A stretch of DNA of 10,100 bases from Pseudomonadota bacterium (GTDB taxonomy: Bacteria > Pseudomonadota > Gammaproteobacteria > Burkholderiales > Ferrovaceae): NCBI GenBank assembly GCA_021828575.1, contig JAJZEL010000032.1, positions 1 through 10,100 of the forward strand. The letters run 5' to 3'. The notes beneath the pieces are model-generated. The model had not been told where the DNA came from. It ran no database searches and saw nothing but the letters and a program-made list of their open reading frames with translations. Made by a program: the position numbers and the translations under genes. Of this stretch, positions 6,533 to 10,100 are shown piece after piece. How positions within the stretch are numbered: the first letter of the stretch is position 1; each line of letters opens with the position of its first letter.

Positions 6533-8872
6533 TCACCTCGTCAAACCGGCGTACAGCAGGGGCAGTTTCTCAGGCAACCGTGCCACCTGGTCCACCACCA
6601 TGAAATTCCGTGCACCAAAGATTTGTGACACATACTGGTCCGCCCGCGGGTCCAGACTCATACAATAAGTCACGATACCTGAACGCCCCGCCTCTTCCAC
6701 AGCCTTCTTGGCATCGTAGCGCAGATACTGCGGATCGCGCACATCCACATCAGCAGGTTCACCATCCGTAATCACCATGAGCAACTTTTTCGATGATTTC
6801 TGCTGCTTGAGGTAATGGGCAGCATGGCGCACGGCTGCTCCCATGCGGGTGGAGAGCTGACCGGTCATGCCAGCCAGTTTTCCTTTGGGTTTTTCATCAT
6901 AGGGCTGGTCGAAATCCTTGTAACGAAAATACTCCACGTTATGCCGTCCATCAGAACAGAACCCATGGATGGCAAAAGGATCGCCCACTTTGGAGATGGC
7001 ATCCGAAAGCATGACGCAGGCTTCACGAGTCAACTCAAGCACCGTGTGCTCCTGTCCGGCCACCTTTTCGTTGGTGGATTCCGAGAGATCCAGTAATACC
7101 AGTACGGAAATATCACGGGTCTTGCGAACCGAACGCATCATGATGCGCGGATCAGGCTGCCGCCCCATGCGGATGTCGATGGCCGCGTTGATGGCTGCGT
7201 TGATGTCGATCTCATCACCATCTTCCAATTTCCTGATGCGTTGCACCCCCTGAGGTTGCATGGCATCCAGCAGAAATTTCATGCGCGAGATGAGGCGTTT
7301 GTTCCGGGCCACAATGTGGTCGATCACATCCAATTCACCCGATCGGGCCCTTTTTTCCTGCACTGTGGCCCAACTTGGGCGTTCCAGCTGGATCTGGTAG
7401 TCCCACTCCGAATAGTGATAGGGGGCTGAAACGGGCTCCTTGCCTTCCAGCTCGTTGATAGTGACACCCTCCTGGTCCAGGTAGAACTCGGTGGGCAAGA
7501 CCCAGATTTCCTGGGCATCATCCCCAGCAAGCTCGTTGTCCACCTCGTTGACCATTTCCATCAGACTCACATATTTGCGAACCTGTTTCTGGGTTTCATA
7601 GCCTGCCGTTGCTGCCTTGCCAAAATCAAATTCCTCGAAAGCCCAAAAGTAACGATTGTCATCGCGATATGGAGATACCAGCACATCTGATCTCAAGTTG
7701 AAGGGAATTCTTTTGTCCAGGAATGCATGGGCCAAGGATACGCCAATGTCCCAAGACATCTGATTGGTATCGAGCTGGTCCTTTGCCTCGTCAAAAAGCT
7801 GCCGGCCCTGGGCAATCCAGGGATCCGGATCCTGATACTGCTCGTCCAGAAGGGCTCGTGCCAACCGATTCAGATAATGACCTGCCGTGCTGCCCTCATC
7901 CGGTCCAATCACATGCAACCTGGCCCAAAGCTGCTTGAGCCCGGGAAACTTGCGAATGGCCAATGTTTCCACCCGGGCGTCCTCAATGACCGAAATCACG
8001 GCCATCTGCCAGTTGTTCAGAGACTCTGCCGAAATGGGATCACGGGTATACACCATGTGAGCCGCCGCATGGGCAGCAGCGGCCCGATACATCTCCAGAC
8101 CTGATACGGCTTCACCCTCTCCAGCCGTAAATGCATCAAATGCATCCGGCAAATGGATAAAGTAGTCTTCCACGTAAGGTTTATAACCTTCCCGGGTTTC
8201 AAAATCACCGGACGTGGGTTTCATAAAAAAATCCCTGGCCCACAAGGCGCGCAAATACATGTTGATTCGCCGCTGTACATCCACGAACAGGGTTCCCTTG
8301 CGCTCCTTCTGAAGCACTGCCAGGGATTCCTTCGTTGCAAGGCCAAAGTAGCGAATCTGCTCCTCGTAATCGGTACGATGTGCATGCGCCCCCCACAAGG
8401 CCCAGCGACGCAGGCCACCCAGAGTCAGTTGGCCAAACAGGGTATCCAGATTATCCAGCATGGGTCGAACACCCCGCGGAGCCTGGGCCAGGAGCGTATT
8501 CAGAAACTGCAGGTATTTGCTGAACAGGATGGCATCACCCAGGCGTTTTGCTGCAGTAGGCGCCGTAGCCAGCATCATTTCAATGACGACACCCGAAGTC
8601 TTGGATGCCAGACCCAGGGCAGTGGTAGCCAGATCAGCCACCACATCTTCACCGATTTCCTTGGCCACTTGCGGAGCATTTTCCAGCCATGCAATGACCA
8701 GACCGCTTCCACGGCCCAGACCACGTATGGCTACTGCCCCTTTCAGAAAATTGTCCAATCCCCTGGGAGAAAATACTTTCGTGGCTTCCGCCCAGTTTGA
8801 ACGCAGAATTTCCTGCGAATCCGGCGAAAGCTCTTCCAGCAGTTCTGCGTAGTCTTCGAGATTGATGCTCAT
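6533..8872 (-). CDS. cbbO: CbbO, VWA-domain subunit of RuBisCO activase
   Basis: CbbO is the adaptor of the Q/O-type RuBisCO activase: one CbbO docks on the CbbQ hexamer and contacts RuBisCO through its MIDAS metal site. The product has 779 residues, the family's usual size. The C-terminal third is a von Willebrand A domain with an intact MIDAS: DLSES (D595, S597, S599), T675 in QLSTRMG and D703 in ITDGEP. The N-terminal two thirds are helical, with a charged, variable stretch at about 430-500. A conserved-looking HAAAH (H268, H272) and IEDARVE (E297, D298) lie in the middle, comparable to the related NorD family; their role is unknown. The start ATG has AGGTG 5 nt upstream. It follows cbbQ by 53 nt and is coupled to the small gene after it. 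No sign of truncation. Confidence 0.95.
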   Translation of the reverse strand: MSINLEDYAELLEELSPDSQEILRSNWAEATKVFSPRGLDNFLKGAVAIRGLGRGSGLVIAWLENAPQVAKEIGEDVVADLATTALGLASKTSGVVIEMMLATAPTAAKRLGDAILFSKYLQFLNTLLAQAPRGVRPMLDNLDTLFGQLTLGGLRRWALWGAHAHRTDYEEQIRYFGLATKESLAVLQKERKGTLFVDVQRRINMYLRALWARDFFMKPTSGDFETREGYKPYVEDYFIHLPDAFDAFTAGEGEAVSGLEMYRAAAAHAAAHMVYTRDPISAESLNNWQMAVISVIEDARVETLAIRKFPGLKQLWARLHVIGPDEGSTAGHYLNRLARALLDEQYQDPDPWIAQGRQLFDEAKDQLDTNQMSWDIGVSLAHAFLDKRIPFNLRSDVLVSPYRDDNRYFWAFEEFDFGKAATAGYETQKQVRKYVSLMEMVNEVDNELAGDDAQEIWVLPTEFYLDQEGVTINELEGKEPVSAPYHYSEWDYQIQLERPSWATVQEKRARSGELDVIDHIVARNKRLISRMKFLLDAMQPQGVQRIRKLEDGDEIDINAAINAAIDIRMGRQPDPRIMMRSVRKTRDISVLVLLDLSESTNEKVAGQEHTVLELTREACVMLSDAISKVGDPFAIHGFCSDGRHNVEYFRYKDFDQPYDEKPKGKLAGMTGQLSTRMGAAVRHAAHYLKQQKSSKKLLMVITDGEPADVDVRDPQYLRYDAKKAVEEAGRSGIVTYCMSLDPRADQYVSQIFGARNFMVVDQVARLPEKLPLLYAGLTR

Positions 8873-8894
8873 ATGCTCACCTTATGGTTCCCAG

Positions 8895-8917
8895 GCAGGC
8901 CGATATTTCCTGCGGCC
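8895..8917 (-). repeat. Overlapping inverted repeats between cbbQ and cbbO
   Basis: In the 53-nt gap GGCCG (8898-8902) pairs with CGGCC (8913-8917), and GCAGG (8895-8899) pairs with CCTGC (8909-8913). The two 5-bp stems share bases and exclude each other. There is no T-run. It could be an mRNA stability or processing element between the two activase genes, or chance in GC-rich DNA. Confidence 0.35.
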
Positions 8918-8925
8918 AACGTCTC

Positions 8926-9729
8926 TCAGAAGAAGGTGGTAACTGCGGCATCCAGCGCATCACGCATGTCCGGATCGTCGGTAATGGGACGAACGAGGGC
9001 AACGCGACAAGCATTTTTCGGGTCCACTCCCTTGGCAATCAGGCTGCCACCGTAAACCAGCATACGGGTGGAAATACCTTCATCCAGACCATGGCCTTTG
9101 AGGTTACGTGCACGCTCGGCAATGGAAACCAGTTTGTCAGCCACGTCTTTGGACACACCAGACTCATGGGCAACGATCTCTGTTTCAATGTCATGAGTGG
9201 GGTAATTGAAGTCCAGAGCGCCAAAACGCTGTTTGGTGGATTGCTTCAGGTCTTTCATCAACGACTGGTATCCCGGGTTGTAGGAGATGACCAACTGGAA
9301 GTCGGGATGAGCCTGAATCAATTCGCCTTTCTTTTCCAGAGGAAGCACGCGACGATTATCGGTCAGAGGGTGAATCACCACGGTAGTATCCTGACGGGCT
9401 TCCACCACTTCATCCAGGTAGCAAATGGCGCCATAGCGAGCAGCAATGGCCAGCGGACCATCCTGCCACCGAGTGCCTTGCGCATCGAGCAGGAAACGCC
9501 CCACCAGATCAGAAGCAGTCATGTCTTCATTACAGGCGACCGTGATCAGGGGCTTACCGAGTTTCCATGCCATGTACTCGACAAAACGGGTCTTCCCGCA
9601 ACCGGTCGGGCCTTTCAGCATCATCGGCATACGTACGGAATAGGCTGCCTCATACAGTTCAACCTCATCCGTTACGGAACGATAGTAGGGCTCCCTTTCA
9701 ATCTTGTACTGCTTGGTGATATCGCTCAT
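8926..9729 (-). CDS. cbbQ: CbbQ, AAA+ ATPase of RuBisCO activase
   Basis: CbbQ is the hexameric MoxR-type AAA+ motor that, with CbbO, uses ATP to free RuBisCO of tightly bound inhibitory sugar phosphates. The product has 267 residues, the normal length. Motifs: Walker A GPTGCGKT (40-47), Walker B CYLDEVVEA (103-111, D106 and E107), sensor 1 region VISYNPGYQ (147-155, N151), arginine-finger region KQRFG (166-170, R168), and the small C-terminal CbbQ/NirQ domain with GISTRMLVYGG (218-228). NirQ/NorQ and GvpN are close relatives, but the location between cbbS and cbbO settles the identity. The start ATG has GGAG 8 nt upstream. It lies 82 nt after cbbS, with a terminator-like hairpin in between that should lower its expression relative to RuBisCO. 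Confidence 0.97.
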   Translation of the reverse strand: MSDITKQYKIEREPYYRSVTDEVELYEAAYSVRMPMMLKGPTGCGKTRFVEYMAWKLGKPLITVACNEDMTASDLVGRFLLDAQGTRWQDGPLAIAARYGAICYLDEVVEARQDTTVVIHPLTDNRRVLPLEKKGELIQAHPDFQLVISYNPGYQSLMKDLKQSTKQRFGALDFNYPTHDIETEIVAHESGVSKDVADKLVSIAERARNLKGHGLDEGISTRMLVYGGSLIAKGVDPKNACRVALVRPITDDPDMRDALDAAVTTFF

Positions 9730-9752
9730 TATTCGAACTCCTCAGAACAAAC

Positions 9753-9786
9753 AAAAACCCCCGCCACGCCTTCGCGCAACGGGGGT
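9753..9786 (-). terminator. Intrinsic terminator / attenuator between cbbS and cbbQ
   Basis: Read on the minus strand: A, then CCCCCG (9785-9780), TTG, CGC, loop GAAG (9773-9770), GCG, TGG, CGGGGG (9763-9758) and TTTTT (9757-9753). The outer 6 bp are GC pairs, TTG/TGG pairs as three G-U wobbles in RNA, and CGC/GCG closes the tetraloop, giving a continuous 12-bp stem before a U-run. It begins 25 nt after the cbbS stop and ends 23 nt before the cbbQ start. Because cbbQ has no obvious promoter of its own, it most likely works as a partial terminator and as a 3' stabiliser of cbbLS mRNA. Confidence 0.82.
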
Positions 9787-9811
9787 CGTTGACCTTAGAA
9801 CCGCCGTGCGT

Positions 9812-10100
9812 TCAGACAGTCTTGCCGCGGTAAATCACCATGGCAGCACCCTGGCTCTGGGCGAAATTGTCATAGCCAACCAGACGTACATGGTTGTTTG
9901 GATTGGCTCTATGGCAAGCTTCGGCTTCGGACAGAATGCGGGTCACATCGGTTTCACCGAACATGGGCAGCTTCCACATGTACCAGTAGCAATCCATCAG
10001 GTGCTCAGGCTCGGTATGCTCGATAGCCGGGCTCCAGCCCTTGCGCACGATGAATTCTACCTGCTGGCGAATCTGGTCAGCCGTCATGGCCGGCAGATAA
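9812..10100 (-). CDS. cbbS: RuBisCO small subunit, form I (CbbS), 5' end cut by the window
   Basis: CbbS is the small subunit of the L8S8 ribulose-1,5-bisphosphate carboxylase/oxygenase. About 95 residues are visible, including KGWSPAIEHTEP, YWYMWKLPMFGETDV, CHRANPNNHVRLVGYDNFAQ and a C-terminal MVIYRGKTV, as in proteobacterial form IA small subunits. The ATG at 10087 is not the start: the frame continues to the window edge as Y-L-P-A before M-T-A-D-Q, and 'SYLPAM' is an internal motif of CbbS. Roughly 20-25 N-terminal residues and the start codon therefore lie beyond base 10100, and cbbL should lie just upstream of them. It heads the visible part of the cbb operon. Confidence 0.97.
   Translation of the reverse strand, partial: YLPAMTADQIRQQVEFIVRKGWSPAIEHTEPEHLMDCYWYMWKLPMFGETDVTRILSEAEACHRANPNNHVRLVGYDNFAQSQGAAMVIYRGKTV

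Noticed and set aside
6534..6536. GTG at 6536 as the start of the cbbN-like gene
   Set aside because: It lies within the GAGGTG ribosome-binding site of the better-placed ATG at 6530.
8153..8800. 215-codon plus-strand frame opposite cbbO
   Set aside because: It is antisense to conserved CbbO coding sequence, with no recognisable motif and no ribosome-binding site that stands out.
8884..9792. 302-codon open frame on the plus strand opposite cbbQ
   Set aside because: It is the antisense of a fully conserved cbbQ. Its translation shows no domain, and it arises from codon bias in the real gene.
10085..10087. ATG at 10087 as the cbbS start
   Set aside because: The frame continues upstream as Y-L-P-A, an internal CbbS motif, so the start lies beyond the window.

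Overview
The window reads as chromosomal DNA of a chemolithoautotrophic proteobacterium. The clearest evidence is a minus-strand Calvin-cycle block at the right end: the RuBisCO small subunit (cbbS, cut by the window edge), the MoxR-type AAA+ ATPase cbbQ, the VWA-domain partner cbbO, and a small gene matching the position and size of cbbN. This cbbLSQO(N) order is the one found in form I RuBisCO loci of nitrifying, sulfur-oxidising and iron-oxidising Beta/Gammaproteobacteria and Acidithiobacillus. The CbbS sequence (PMFGETDV, HVRLVGYDNFAQSQG) is of the 'green' form IA type. The YheS-type ABC-F protein and the YceI, b561 and PPK2 genes also fit a proteobacterium. Base composition looks moderately GC-rich, but I did not count it. 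I cannot name the genus.

Layout, left to right. 1-84: the last 27 codons of a CspA-family cold-shock gene (+), followed by a strong intrinsic terminator. 215-2095: a YheS-like ABC-F ATPase (+). 2143-2697: a cytochrome b561 (-), convergent with the ABC-F gene and preceded by a recognisable sigma70-like promoter. 2843-4801: a tight plus-strand group of a class I-type polyphosphate kinase 2, a DUF1614 membrane protein (1 nt after the PPK2 stop) and an isoprenylcysteine/PEMT-like membrane methyltransferase. 4804-5481: a YceI-like lipoprotein (-), its 3' end 2 nt from the methyltransferase. 5468-6220: a calcineurin-like metallophosphoesterase (+) whose start overlaps the 5' end of the yceI-like gene. 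6228-10100: the cbb block (-), ending convergently 7 nt from the metallophosphoesterase.

How the genes work together. CbbQ (hexameric AAA+ motor) and CbbO (VWA/MIDAS adaptor) form the Q/O-type RuBisCO activase, which removes inhibitory sugar phosphates from the enzyme made by cbbL and cbbS. A terminator-like hairpin between cbbS and cbbQ probably lets most transcripts stop after the enzyme genes, so that activase is made at lower level. The small cbbN-like gene is translationally linked to cbbO and is the least understood member of the set. PPK2, DUF1614 and the methyltransferase look like one transcription unit, but a shared function is not evident from sequence.

The best candidates for undescribed biology are the cbbN-like protein, the PPK2-DUF1614 coupling, the overlapping divergent starts of the YceI lipoprotein and the phosphoesterase, and a 9-bp perfect GC-rich inverted repeat inside the phosphoesterase gene just beyond the cbb operon end. 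I found no mobile element, CRISPR array, tRNA, rRNA or phage gene. No gap between genes exceeds 300 bases.
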